NCBI GenBank assembly: GCA_900770725.1
Contig: CAAGLL010000086.1
Location: 1 to 41,709 of the forward strand
Origin: an uncultured Succinivibrio sp.
GTDB taxonomy: Bacteria > Pseudomonadota > Gammaproteobacteria > Enterobacterales > Succinivibrionaceae
Direction of reading: 5' to 3'
Length of the DNA: 41,709 nucleotides
The notes under the pieces are model-generated. The model did no database searches, was not told the origin of the DNA, and was given only the letters and a program-made list of their open reading frames with translations. Below, in pieces: positions 17,236-28,544 of the stretch; position 1 is the stretch's first letter, and each line of letters starts with the position of its first letter. Position numbers and translations under genes: made by a program.

Positions 17236-17432
17236 TCGGGACAGAGGGTTTTTACCCCTGTTCCATTTGGCGTCATAAATAAAGTCCTATAGCCCGGGCA
17301 TCGCGCCAGGGAAGGGCGTCCGGCGGACGCGCCGGATGCCCTTGGAGCGGCGGGGCCGCAAGCGCCCCGCAAGGCCGGGATCCCGCCTTGGCGGGAAGGC
17401 AACTGCAGCAAAGGCAAAATCCAGGAAACTAG
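17236..17432 (+). promoter_or_regulatory. structured GC-rich leader of rpoD
   Basis: About 195 bases lie between the promoter and the start codon and contain several stems: GGGACAG..GGGT with TACCCCTGTTCC (17238-17264), GCGTCC/GGACGC inside a larger GGGCATC/GATGCCC pairing (about 17298-17342), and GCGGGG/CCCCGC with a following CCCGCC/GGCGGG. No known RNA family is recognised. Confidence 0.45.
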
Positions 17433-19439
<2,007 letters not shown>

Positions 19440-19456
19440 CTCCATTGCATTGGACA

Positions 19457-19486
19457 TAAACCCGGCCTCGCGCCGGGTTTTTTATT
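19457..19486 (+). terminator. intrinsic terminator of rpoD
   Basis: CCCGGC (19461-19466) pairs with GCCGGG (19472-19477), extended by flanking AA/TT pairs, and is followed by TTTTTTATT. It stands 20 bases past the stop. Confidence 0.9.
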
Positions 19487-19555
19487 GATCCAAAAACTGA
19501 TTTTTAGGTGCTTTTGGGCGGACTTAACAAATTTTAACTGCACTATATTGACATC

Positions 19556-19740
19556 GTAGCTACGAACCTGTATTCATCGCGCAATTCTTGGAGCATACAG
19601 CTCCCTAGAGGTACCGCCTTGCGAAAACTCGCATCCGCCCGGTTGGACACGGAGACGCGGCTCATAACAAGAACATCATCAAAGCGCAGGGCAATTTGAG
19701 GAAAAGCCGCCCGGCCCGCAGGGGACGGGCGGCTTGTTGC
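19556..19740 (+). ncRNA. candidate structured small RNA downstream of rpoD
   Basis: TATATT (19544-19549) is a possible -10 box, and the sequence ends in a strong hairpin AAGCCGCCCG/CGGGCGGCTT (19704-19713 with 19726-19735) followed by GTTGCTT. Between them, GCGCAATTCTT near 19580-19590 can pair with AAGAA and GCGC near 19670-19687. This encloses three local stems: GGAGC/GCTCC (about 19591-19605), TGCGA/TCGCA (about 19620-19633) and CCGC/GCGG (about 19636-19661). I do not recognise 6S, tmRNA, RNase P or SRP RNA. A minus-strand 67-codon frame overlaps it but lacks support. Confidence 0.4.
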
Positions 19741-20111
19741 TTCCACAGGGCAGAAACTGAAACTCCAGGCTGCGGTTGCTCCAAAAAGGGGCTGTCATGA
19801 CGGCAAGCCATTGCTTCAGCGCCAGATCCTTCGCCTCGCCTTTGCAAAAAGATCATTCTTGGACGTTTTCGCCCCCTTATAGATCCATCGACCTGGATAC
19901 ATAGATCAATTTTAGTGCACCAAAAAATTTTAAGCATCTGGACTTTTGCCCCAGGTTAGGCGGCAATTCCTTTTTTTACAACGATCATCTCATGTAATAC
20001 CCTGCGCACCATTTTGGAATCCGGTGCCCATGATTGTGCGTGCCTGCTTTGGGGCATCCTGGCGCTCGTATCCTGAACCCAGGAAAAAAACAAGCTTTCA
20101 AGGGTGCAGCA

Positions 20112-21209
<1,098 letters not shown>

Positions 21210-21275
21210 GCCGCGCAGCAAAGCGCAGGCCTTGCAAGACCAATCCACTACAGGAAAAAAAAAGAGGAAAGCCCT

Positions 21276-22313
21276 ATGAAGAAAGCCACCGCCGCAATCA
21301 TGTCAGCCGCCGTCGCCGCGGCAATCGCCTCGAGCTCGAGCGCCTATGCCGCAGATGCAGGCGAGCTCGTTTTCGTCGACTGGGGCGGGACCAACACCGA
21401 CGCCCGCATCGAGAAGAACATCAAGCCTTTTGAGGAGAAGACCGGGATCAAGGTCACCGTGGTCACCCCGTCGGACTACGCCAAGCTCATCGCCATGGTC
21501 GAGAACGGCACCACCGAGTGGGACGTCATGAACTGCGACGCCTACTGGGGCGTCTACGCAGGCGACAAGGGGTACCTCGAGCCCATCGACTACAAGGTCG
21601 TCACCGAGAAGCTCGACAAGGCCGTGGAACTGCCCTTCGTGGTCGGCGCCGAGGTGTACGACTCCGTGATCTCCTGGAACAAGGACAAGTACACGGCCGA
21701 GACCGCCCCGAAGAACTGGGCCGATTTCTTCGACACCAAGAAGTTCCCCGGCAAGAGGGCGATGTGGCAGTACCCGGTGACCGTGCTCGAGGCCGCGCTG
21801 CTTGCAGACGGCGTCCCGATGGATAAGCTCTACCCGCTCGACCTCGACCGCGCCTTCAAGAAGCTCGACACCATCAAGGACTCCATCGTCTGGTGGACCA
21901 AGGGCGCGCAGCCCTCGCAGATGCTGTCAACCGGCGAGGCGGATCTCGCCCTGGCCTGGTCGGGCCGCATCCTCACCGCGCAGGATCAGGGCTCCCCGGT
22001 TGAGCTCACCTACAACGAGGGCATGAGGATCGCCGCAGGCTGGGTCGTCCCCAAGGGGGCTCCCAACCGCGAGAACGCGATGAAGTTCATCAACTACGTG
22101 AGCTCCGCCGAGGCCCAGGCAGGCTTCAGCTCGATGATCCCCTACGGCTCGACCAACCCCGAGGCCGTCAAGCTCCTGGACAGCAAGCAGATCGACCGCA
22201 TCGGCCAGAACCCCGAGCAGATCAAGCACGAGTTCTACATCGACAACGACTACTGGGCCAAGAACCTCAACGAGGTGGTCGAGCGCTTCAACGCCTGGCT
22301 TTTGAAGAAATAA
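21276..22313 (+). CDS. ABC transporter binding protein, PotD/polyamine-like
   Basis: This 345-residue periplasmic protein has a signal peptide at 1-26 (Ala/Ser-rich, cleavage after AYA). The mature part follows the extracellular solute-binding family 1/PotD pattern: FVDWGGTNTDARIEKNIKPFEEKTGIKV, then WDVMNCDAYW, KNWADFFDTKKFPGKRAMW and MKFINYVSSAEAQA. It would deliver the ligand to the two permeases. Acidic residues that bind polyamines in PotD are not clearly conserved as far as I can judge. GAGGA lies about 8 bases before ATG 21276. Confidence 0.88.
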   Translation: MKKATAAIMSAAVAAAIASSSSAYAADAGELVFVDWGGTNTDARIEKNIKPFEEKTGIKVTVVTPSDYAKLIAMVENGTTEWDVMNCDAYWGVYAGDKGYLEPIDYKVVTEKLDKAVELPFVVGAEVYDSVISWNKDKYTAETAPKNWADFFDTKKFPGKRAMWQYPVTVLEAALLADGVPMDKLYPLDLDRAFKKLDTIKDSIVWWTKGAQPSQMLSTGEADLALAWSGRILTAQDQGSPVELTYNEGMRIAAGWVVPKGAPNRENAMKFINYVSSAEAQAGFSSMIPYGSTNPEAVKLLDSKQIDRIGQNPEQIKHEFYIDNDYWAKNLNEVVERFNAWLLKK

Positions 22314-22341
22314 GAGCGGCTTGAAGCCATCAATGCAAAGA

Positions 22342-22372
22342 GGCGCGGGGCCCGCCCCGCGCCCAGGATTTT
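22342..22372 (+). terminator. partial terminator between binding-protein and permease genes
   Basis: A 9-bp GC stem (22342-22350 with 22355-22363) is followed a few bases later by TTTTT (22368-22372). It probably attenuates rather than stops the transcript, so the binding protein is made in excess of the permeases. Confidence 0.6.
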
Positions 22373-22390
22373 TCAAGGGAGGATGACAGC

Positions 22391-23248
22391 ATGAAGGCGC
22401 AAATCGCATCACCCAGGGTGCAGGCTGCCGCCAAGTGGCTGCTGCTGGGGATCCCGCTTCTGTACGTGGTGCTCGCGATGGGCATCCCGATGATCGGGAT
22501 CTTCATAAAGAGCTTCAGCACGCCAAAGGGGCTGACGCTCGCGTTCTACCACAAGGCGCTCACCGAGCCCTTGTACCTGAGCGTCCTCTTCTCGACCGTG
22601 GAGACGGCGTTCATCGTCACCATCCTCTGCCTGGCGCTTGCCTACCCCATGGCCTACCTGAGCGTGAGCGCCAAGAGCCCGCGCGTGAGGGCCATCATCA
22701 CCGGCGGCGTGCTCATCCCGTACTGGATCAGCATGCTCGTGAGGATCTTCGCCTGGCAGGTCATCTTGCAGAACAACGGCCTGGTGAACCAGGCGCTGAT
22801 GTTCCTGGGGATCGTGAAGTCGCCGGTCAAGCTCCTCTACACCGACATCGCAGTCGTCATCTCGCTTACGCACATCCTGCTGCCGGTGATGTTCCTGAGC
22901 CTGCAGACGAACATGCGCCTCATCGACCGCAACCTGATGATGGCCTCGTCCGTGATGGGCGCGACCCGCGCCTACGGCTTCGTCCACGTGTTCCTGCCGC
23001 TCTCAAAGGGCGGCATGGTCTCAGGCTCGATCATGGTCTTCGTGCTGGCGCTCGGGTTCTATATCGCTCCGGCACTCCTGGGCGGCCCGGACAACATGAT
23101 GCTCTCGAACCTAATTGAGATCAGCATGAACAACTTCAACTGGGGCCTGGCCTCGGCGCTCTCCATCGAGCTCCTGCTCCTGGTGTACGTCATCATCGGC
23201 GTGGCCTTCCACTTCACCGGCAACATCTTCATCAAGGGGGCAAGGTAG
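22391..23248 (+). CDS. ABC transporter permease 1, PotB type
   Basis: This 285-residue inner-membrane protein has six hydrophobic segments. It shows the binding-protein-dependent permease motif in the cytoplasmic loop (ASSVMGATRAYGFVHVFLPLSKGG, around 190-215), where EAA-type loops contact the ATPase. GGGAGG lies 8 bases before ATG 22391. Its TAG stop is immediately followed by the ATG of the second permease, so the two are made together. Confidence 0.9.
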   Translation: MKAQIASPRVQAAAKWLLLGIPLLYVVLAMGIPMIGIFIKSFSTPKGLTLAFYHKALTEPLYLSVLFSTVETAFIVTILCLALAYPMAYLSVSAKSPRVRAIITGGVLIPYWISMLVRIFAWQVILQNNGLVNQALMFLGIVKSPVKLLYTDIAVVISLTHILLPVMFLSLQTNMRLIDRNLMMASSVMGATRAYGFVHVFLPLSKGGMVSGSIMVFVLALGFYIAPALLGGPDNMMLSNLIEISMNNFNWGLASALSIELLLLVYVIIGVAFHFTGNIFIKGAR

Positions 23249-24010
23249 ATGCTCTACTTCTTCGTTTTCCTGATGCTCTTCATCATCATCGCCCCGGCGC
23301 TGGTGATCGTCCCGCAGTCGTTCACTGCGCTCAACTACTTCATCTACCCCATAAAGGCGTTCTCGCTCAAGTGGTACGACAAGTTCATGCAGAACGGCGA
23401 GTGGCTCACCTCGCTGGAGCGCTCGCTGTGCATCGCCCTCATGGCCGCCATCGTGGCGACCATCCTGGGCACGCTCGCGGCGCTGGCGGTCAACCGCCTC
23501 CAGTTCAAGGGCAAGAAGATCTTCATGAACCTGATGCTCACCCCGATGATCGTGCCGGTGGTCATCACCGGCGTGGCCCTGTACGCGAGCTTTGCGAAGA
23601 TCGGCCTGAACAACACCATCCCGGGCCTGGTGATGGCGCACAGCCTGCTGGCCATCCCGATGGTCTTCCTCACCATGTCCTCGGCGCTGGCGCGCTACGA
23701 CCAGACGCTCGAGCTGGCCGCGATGTCCATGGGCTCGACCCCGGCAGGCGCTTTCTTCCGGGTGACGCTCCCGGTGCTGCGCCCGGCGGTCGTGACCTCG
23801 GCGCTGCTCTCGTTCGTGACCTCGCTTGACGAGGTGGTCGTGACCATCTTCGTGTCGGGCGCCAACACCAAGACCCTGCCGATGGTGATGTGGGAGAACC
23901 TGAGGACCGCCATCGACCCGACCGTCGCGGTCGCCGCGACCTTCCTCATCATCCTCACGCTGGGCATGTACGTGATAAGCCAGATAGTCCAGCCGGGGCA
24001 GAAGAAGTAA
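23249..24010 (+). CDS. ABC transporter permease 2, PotC type
   Basis: This 253-residue inner-membrane permease has about six membrane segments. Its EAA loop reads LELAAMSMGSTPAGAFFRVTLPVLRPA (about 150-176), the standard ATPase-contact motif. The start codon abuts the stop of permease 1, with a G-rich AAGGGGGCAAGG stretch inside that gene as ribosome site. An 11-bp hairpin (24027-24051) separates it from the next gene. Confidence 0.9.
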   Translation: MLYFFVFLMLFIIIAPALVIVPQSFTALNYFIYPIKAFSLKWYDKFMQNGEWLTSLERSLCIALMAAIVATILGTLAALAVNRLQFKGKKIFMNLMLTPMIVPVVITGVALYASFAKIGLNNTIPGLVMAHSLLAIPMVFLTMSSALARYDQTLELAAMSMGSTPAGAFFRVTLPVLRPAVVTSALLSFVTSLDEVVVTIFVSGANTKTLPMVMWENLRTAIDPTVAVAATFLIILTLGMYVISQIVQPGQKK

Positions 24011-24026
24011 CCATCAAGCAAAAGAT

Positions 24027-24051
24027 GCCTCCAGGGCAAGGCCCTGGAGGC
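24027..24051 (+). promoter_or_regulatory. 11-bp hairpin between permease 2 and the deaminase gene
   Basis: GCCTCCAGGGC and GCCCTGGAGGC are perfect arms around an AAG loop. There is no T run, so it is more likely a processing or stability element than a terminator. Confidence 0.5.
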
Positions 24052-24085
24052 GATTTGAAGAACCAGGCAATAAGAAGATCCCAAA

Positions 24086-25339
24086 ATGGCCATTACTGTT
24101 TACAAGAACGCATCGCTTCCTGAAAAGGAAGGGCTTTACGACATCGTGGTCGAGGACGGCAAGTTCCTCGAGATAGCGCCGGGAGCGGCCGCGCGCCACC
24201 CCGGGGCCAAGGTCGAAGATCTAGGAGGCAAGCTTGCCAGTGCGCCTTTTGCCGACGCCCACATCCACTTCGACTACTTCTACACCGCAGCGCTGCCCAA
24301 GAAGGGCAACGGCTCGGGCACGCTCTTTGAGGCCATCGACAACTGGTCGGTGTTCAAGGAGACGCTGGACAAGCGCTCGGTGCGGGAGCGCGCGCTCAAG
24401 GGCATCCGGCAGATGATCTCAAACGGCGTGCAGTACGCCCGCACCCATGTCGATGTGACGGCCAAGAAGCAGACCGCGCTCGAGGTGATGCTCGAACTCA
24501 AGGAGGAACTTGCCGACTACATGGACATCCAGATAGTCGCCTTCCCCCAGGAGGGCTACTACGCCTACGAGGGCGGGGACAAGTGCGTCGAGCAGGCCCT
24601 CAAGATGGGCGCGGATGTCGTAGGCGGGATCCCCCACTACGAGTTCACCCGCGAGGAGGGCGTCAAGTCCATCGAGAAGGGCTTTGAGCTTGCGCAGAAG
24701 TACGGCAAGCTCATCGACTTCCACTGCGACGAGTCAGACGACGAGCAGTCGCGCTTCTCCGAGGTCCTGGCATCGCTCGCCTGGCACAACTCCATGCAGG
24801 GCCTGGTCACCGCCTCGCACACCTGCGCGATGGGCTCGTACAACGGCGCCTACGCCTTCAAGATGATGAGCAAGTACAAGAAGGCCGGGCTCAACTTCAT
24901 AAGCTGCCCCACCGAGAACTGCTACTTGCAGGGCCGCTTTGACAACTTCCCGCAGCGCCGCGGCCTCACCCGGGTCGAGCAGCTCACGGAGAATGGCCTC
25001 AACGTCTGCTTTGCGCAGGACTCGATCTCCGATCCCTGGTACCCGCTGGGCAACGGGAGCCTCATCCACCAGCTCGACTTCGGGCTGCACCTGGCGCACA
25101 TGATGACCATCCCGCAGATCGAGTCATCGCTCAAGTTCGTGACCACCAACGGCGCCAAGACCATGCGCATCGAGGACTACGGCCTTGAGGCGGGCAAGAG
25201 CGCCAACTTCGTGGTGCTCGACGAGGACAACGTGGTCGATGCGGTGCGCAACACCGCGCACGTGATCCTAAGCGTGCGCAAGGGCAGGGAGATCATGAGG
25301 AAGCAGCCTGAAAAGCTGCTCACCCCGATGCCCGAATGA
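24086..25339 (+). CDS. CodA-type amidohydrolase (cytosine/creatinine deaminase-like)
   Basis: This 417-residue amidohydrolase aligns along its length with E. coli cytosine deaminase. The active-site set is visible: H59 and H61 (HIH), Q155 (FPQEG), H213 and E216 (DFHCDE), H245 (ASHT) and D312 (AQDS). The residue after D312 is S313, where E. coli CodA has D314, which helps choose the substrate. This suggests a ring other than cytosine. With a creatininase-like gene next, creatinine deamination to N-methylhydantoin is a reasonable guess. Its stop overlaps an upstream in-frame start of the creatininase frame, but that gene is assigned ATG 25372. Confidence 0.82.
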   Translation: MAITVYKNASLPEKEGLYDIVVEDGKFLEIAPGAAARHPGAKVEDLGGKLASAPFADAHIHFDYFYTAALPKKGNGSGTLFEAIDNWSVFKETLDKRSVRERALKGIRQMISNGVQYARTHVDVTAKKQTALEVMLELKEELADYMDIQIVAFPQEGYYAYEGGDKCVEQALKMGADVVGGIPHYEFTREEGVKSIEKGFELAQKYGKLIDFHCDESDDEQSRFSEVLASLAWHNSMQGLVTASHTCAMGSYNGAYAFKMMSKYKKAGLNFISCPTENCYLQGRFDNFPQRRGLTRVEQLTENGLNVCFAQDSISDPWYPLGNGSLIHQLDFGLHLAHMMTIPQIESSLKFVTTNGAKTMRIEDYGLEAGKSANFVVLDEDNVVDAVRNTAHVILSVRKGREIMRKQPEKLLTPMPE

Positions 25340-25371
25340 TCAAGGAAAGCGCGAACAAGGAGGATTTGAAG

Positions 25372-26118
25372 ATGCCGCTAATGCACGAAATCACAAGGCC
25401 GGAGTTTGAGAAGTCCGATGACAAGGTGGTGATCCTGCCCGTGGGCTCAACTGAGCAGCACGGCCCGCACCTGCCCCTGGGCACCGACAGCTACATCGCA
25501 GAGGGCGTGGCGCTGAAGCTTGCCGAGAAGACCGGCGCCATCGTCGCCCCGACGCTCACCTACGGCTACAAGTCAAAGCCGCTCTCAGGCGGCGGCCCGC
25601 TCTTCCGCGGGACCATCGACCTTGAGGGGGACACCCTGGTGCGCCTTGCGACCGACATCCTCTGCGAGTTCGCGCGCGACGGCTTCAACAAGGTCTTCAT
25701 CTGCAACGCCCACTTTGAAAACCAGGCCTTCCTCGAGGAGGCCATGGACAAGGCCACGCGCCTGTATCCAAAGCTCAAGGCCGTCTACAGCACGTGGTGG
25801 GACGTGCTCGACGACGAGACCGTAAAGAAGGTCTTCGAGGGGATCCCCTTCCCCGGCTGGGCGCTTGAGCATGCGGCGGTGACCGAGACTTCGCTTATCA
25901 TGTACCTAAAGCCCGAGCTTGTGCATGCCGACCGCATGCCCAGGAACGTCAAGGCCAAGGCGCTGCCGTACTCGGTGTACCCGCCTCGCGCGGAGATGGT
26001 GCCGCAGTGCGGCGCGCTGGCCGCGTCCGAGGGCTCGACGGCTGCAAAGGGGAAGCTCATGGTCGACAAGGCCATCGAGGGCTTCATCGAGATTTTCCGG
26101 GAAGAATTTGGAGGATAG
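25372..26118 (+). CDS. creatininase-family amidohydrolase (creatinine amidohydrolase-like)
   Basis: This 248-residue metal hydrolase has the family ligands E28, H30 and D39 in GSTEQHGPHLPLGTD and H114/E116 in AHFEN. All fall at a constant offset of six from Pseudomonas creatininase (E34, H36, D45, H120, E122). The HFEN box, rather than HGGN, separates it from the MftE-type mycofactocin branch. It would open creatinine to creatine, or a similar cyclic amide. I chose ATG 25372 because AAGGAGG (25357-25363) sits 8 bases upstream; an in-frame ATG at 25336 lacks this. It lies between a CodA-like deaminase and a kinase-like gene. Confidence 0.78.
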   Translation: MPLMHEITRPEFEKSDDKVVILPVGSTEQHGPHLPLGTDSYIAEGVALKLAEKTGAIVAPTLTYGYKSKPLSGGGPLFRGTIDLEGDTLVRLATDILCEFARDGFNKVFICNAHFENQAFLEEAMDKATRLYPKLKAVYSTWWDVLDDETVKKVFEGIPFPGWALEHAAVTETSLIMYLKPELVHADRMPRNVKAKALPYSVYPPRAEMVPQCGALAASEGSTAAKGKLMVDKAIEGFIEIFREEFGG

Positions 26119-26121
26119 CCA

Positions 26122-26745
26122 ATGGCGGACGAGCCTGCACCCTTCTACGCGATCACCGTCTCAAGGCAGTTTGGATCGCTCGGGCGCGAGATAGCGCGCC
26201 GGGTGGCCAGGAAGCTTGGGATCGACTATTACGACCGCGACCTCATAGAAAAGGCGGCCGGGATGCTCGGCTGCGACATGCGCCAGATCTCGCCTCTGGA
26301 CGAGTACGTGGGGCTGCCGTTTGCCAGCGCCCTGCTTCCGCTGGGCCTGGGTGGCAGGGCAGCGCACAAGCGGCTCTTCGAGGCGCAGCGCAGCCTGATC
26401 CTGGACTCAGTGCAGCGCGGCTGTTGCGTCATAGTCGGCCGCTGCGCCGACTACGTGCTCAAGGACTACCCCAGGCGCTTTTCCGTCATGATCTACGCCC
26501 CCTTTGCGGCGCGCATCAAGAACAGCATCAATGAGCTGCGCATCCCCGATTTCGAGGTTGACAGCTACGTCCGCAAGATCGACCGCGCCCGCGACGCCTA
26601 CTACCGGGTTTTCACGGGCGAGCACCTGACCACAGTCGAAAACCGCGATCTGCTCATCGACTCCTCCTCGATGGAGATAGATGAGGCGGTGGACGTCATC
26701 ATCGCCGCCGCCCGCGCCAAGCTCAAGATCCCAAAGGTTGACTGA
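26122..26745 (+). CDS. cytidylate-kinase-like protein
   Basis: This 207-residue protein of the cytidylate kinase-like (AAA-type P-loop) family begins with AITVSRQFGSLGREIARRVA (9-28), which replaces a classical Walker A and is typical of this group. YYDRDLIEKAA and VIVGRCADYVLKD are further family blocks. Members occur in anaerobes, often near transport operons; their true substrate is mostly unknown. GGAGG lies 7 bases before ATG 26122, four bases after the creatininase stop. It is the last gene of the operon. Confidence 0.75.
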   Translation: MADEPAPFYAITVSRQFGSLGREIARRVARKLGIDYYDRDLIEKAAGMLGCDMRQISPLDEYVGLPFASALLPLGLGGRAAHKRLFEAQRSLILDSVQRGCCVIVGRCADYVLKDYPRRFSVMIYAPFAARIKNSINELRIPDFEVDSYVRKIDRARDAYYRVFTGEHLTTVENRDLLIDSSSMEIDEAVDVIIAAARAKLKIPKVD

Positions 26746-26753
26746 TGAGGCAG

Positions 26754-26785
26754 GAAGGCCGTCTTAGACGGCCTTCTCCATTATT
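26754..26785 (+). terminator. terminator at the end of the ABC/creatininase operon
   Basis: A 10-bp stem GAAGGCCGTC/GACGGCCTTC (26754-26763 with 26767-26776) with a TTA loop is followed by TCCATTATT. It lies between convergent genes and may work in both directions. Confidence 0.75.
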
Positions 26786-26795
26786 GCAGGGCTCC

Positions 26796-27503
26796 TCACC
26801 CCTCGCGCGCCTTCTTCGGCATCCCCTTGCCCATGACCAGGTCCCGGCTCCTTGACACCAGCTCCATCAATGAGCGGTCATCGAGCGTCCCGTCCAGGAG
26901 CACCGAGATCCAATAGCGCTTGTTCATGTGGTAGGCAGGGATGATCCCATCGCGCGAGACCAGGGAGGGGATCTCGCCGGGATCTGCCTTGAGGTTTGCT
27001 ATCTCCACCATGGCCCCCTCGCCCGCACTCTCCTTCATGATCCTCGAGCGCGGCACCGCCATCACCAGCGCGTACCACTTGCCCCCGGGCGTCCTGAAGG
27101 CGCCGGCGTCGAGATCGGAGAAGGGATTGTCGGGTACATCGCCAAAGGCTTCCCGGATGAGGCCCTCAAGGCGGTTTGCCTGATCTGACATGAAGCGGCG
27201 CGGGCGGAAGCAGGAGGCGGCTATCCCCTGCAGGATCCCGCGGTACTCGTCCTGGACTTGTGAGGCGAAGGCGCCCTGGGGCTCCCTTGCGTGCAGGGGT
27301 AGGTACTCATCGCCGGTGTCGGGATCGAAAGCGTGTCCCTCGACGCCGCCTGATGGCGTGATGGAGATGGCGAGGTCGAATCCGGCCTTGGGCAGGCGCG
27401 TATGCAAGATGAAGGCGCCGCCTTCCTGTGAGAAGCCGTGATGCTCAAGCGCTCCTTCGATAAGCTCGCGCTTTTTGAAGATCTCGCATTCAGGGTAAAG
27501 CAA
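26796..27503 (-). CDS. MmcQ/YjbR-family protein with an extra N-terminal domain
   Basis: This protein of about 235 residues has a C-terminal MmcQ/YjbR domain (about 130-230): GGKWYALVMAVPRSRI, VEIANLKADP and PAYHMNKRYWISV are typical blocks. The N-terminal 110 residues include a second, related-looking beta-rich segment. I chose a TTG start at 27503 because AGGAGG (27515-27510) lies exactly 6 bases upstream, and the protein then begins (M)LYPECEIFKK. An in-frame ATG at 27557 would add a low-complexity leader. YjbR proteins fold like CyaY; function is unknown. Confidence 0.75.
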   Translation of the reverse strand: MLYPECEIFKKRELIEGALEHHGFSQEGGAFILHTRLPKAGFDLAISITPSGGVEGHAFDPDTGDEYLPLHAREPQGAFASQVQDEYRGILQGIAASCFRPRRFMSDQANRLEGLIREAFGDVPDNPFSDLDAGAFRTPGGKWYALVMAVPRSRIMKESAGEGAMVEIANLKADPGEIPSLVSRDGIIPAYHMNKRYWISVLLDGTLDDRSLMELVSRSRDLVMGKGMPKKAREG

Positions 27504-27673
27504 TTGAGTCCTCCTGCCTGATGACGCCTCAGGCGATCCTGCCTGACTTGATGGCATTTTACGCAGGCCCTTTGGCAGGCACGCAGTTTTATGAGCTGTG
27601 ATGGAGGTCATGTTTCTGATACCCTGTAGGCATCGGGATCCAGCGAGGATCCCTTGTGCATTTGGAGACAGGC

Positions 27674-28480
27674 ATGAACATCAGAAAGATATCATCGCTG
27701 CTGGCAGCAGCCCTCATCGCGGCATCCTCGAGCGCGGCGGCAGATGGCACCACGGTCAAGGTCGGCACCGTGAGCGAGCACAACGAGGCCTGGGATCTCG
27801 TGGCAAAGAAGCTTGCGCCCGAGGGCATCAAGCTTGAGGTCGTGAAGTTCAACGAGGGCTTTTTGCCCAACCGCGCGCTGCAGGACGGCGATCTCGATCT
27901 CAACGCCTTCCAGACCGTGATCTTCCTTGAAAACTCGAACAAGGAGTTCGGCTACAAGCTAGTCCCGGTAGCCGACACCATCATCTCGCCTTTGGGCCTG
28001 TACTCAAGCAAGGTGAAGGACGTCAAGGAGCTCAAGGAGGGCGACAAGATAGCCGTCCCCTCGGACGCCACCCAGCTTGGGCGCGGGCTCAAGCTCCTGG
28101 AGGCCGCCGGCCTCATCAAGGTGGACCCCAAGAAGGGCTTCCTGCCGATGCCGCGCGACATCACCGACAACCCGCTCAAGCTTGAGATAGTCCAGGTCGA
28201 CGCCCCCAACACCCCCAAGGTGCTGCCGGATGTCGCAGCCTCGGTCATCGACGCCAACTACGCGGTGGACGCCGGCTTCGTGCCGCAGAAGGACGCGGTC
28301 TTCCTCGAGAAGTTCGATCCCTCCAAGGGCAGCCCCTACGTCAACGTCATCGCCGCGCGCGAGGATCGCAAGGACGAGGCCGTGTTCAAGAAGGTTGTGA
28401 AGGCCTACCAGCAGCACGATGTTGCAGAGACCATCCTCAAGGCCTCCAAGGGCGCCGAGATCCCGGTCTTCAAGTACTGA
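27674..28480 (+). CDS. MetQ/NlpA-family substrate-binding protein without a lipobox
   Basis: This 268-residue secreted protein of the NlpA/MetQ family usually feeds D/L-methionine to MetNI. A signal peptide at about 1-23 ends in an AAA-D site for signal peptidase I; there is no cysteine, so it is not a lipoprotein as most MetQ proteins are. Family blocks include VEVVKF, ALQDGDLDLNAFQ, NAFQT, KVAVPSDATQLGRGLKLLE and DANYAVDAGF. No permease or ATPase is adjacent. GGAG lies 7 bases before ATG 27674; an in-frame GTG at 27656 is less likely. The ligand is uncertain. Confidence 0.82.
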   Translation: MNIRKISSLLAAALIAASSSAAADGTTVKVGTVSEHNEAWDLVAKKLAPEGIKLEVVKFNEGFLPNRALQDGDLDLNAFQTVIFLENSNKEFGYKLVPVADTIISPLGLYSSKVKDVKELKEGDKIAVPSDATQLGRGLKLLEAAGLIKVDPKKGFLPMPRDITDNPLKLEIVQVDAPNTPKVLPDVAASVIDANYAVDAGFVPQKDAVFLEKFDPSKGSPYVNVIAAREDRKDEAVFKKVVKAYQQHDVAETILKASKGAEIPVFKY

Positions 28481-28497
28481 GGCAGGGCCGGAAACCA

Positions 28498-28526
28498 CGA
28501 AGGGCTCCCCATCGGGGAGCCCTTCG
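28498..28526. terminator. hairpin between convergent metQ-like and glk genes
   Basis: A 13-bp perfect stem (28498-28510 with 28514-28526) with an ATC loop lies 18 bases past each stop. It has no long T run but can serve both transcripts. Confidence 0.6.
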
Positions 28527-28544
28527 TGCAACTGCGTGCTGTTT

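Larger units (their letters stand above)
19440..20111. other. 672-bp gap without a protein gene
   Basis: After the rpoD terminator, this stretch holds a candidate small RNA (19556-19740, listed separately). Past it lies a small inverted repeat ATCCA/TGGAT (19883-19898) and an AT-rich segment leading into the ABC operon. A weak promoter-like pair TTTTTA/TAATAC (19973-20000) may serve the operon. Short open frames exist on both strands, but none has a good ribosome site or a recognisable product. Confidence 0.5.

Noticed and set aside
19556..19740. 6S RNA, tmRNA, RNase P RNA or SRP RNA
   Set aside because: Length is near 6S, but the closing stem and central bulge signatures were not found; none of the conserved cores of the others is present.
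19543..19746. 67-codon minus-strand frame in the gap after rpoD
   Set aside because: No ribosome site, no recognisable family, and it covers a strong hairpin, so a structured RNA is favoured.
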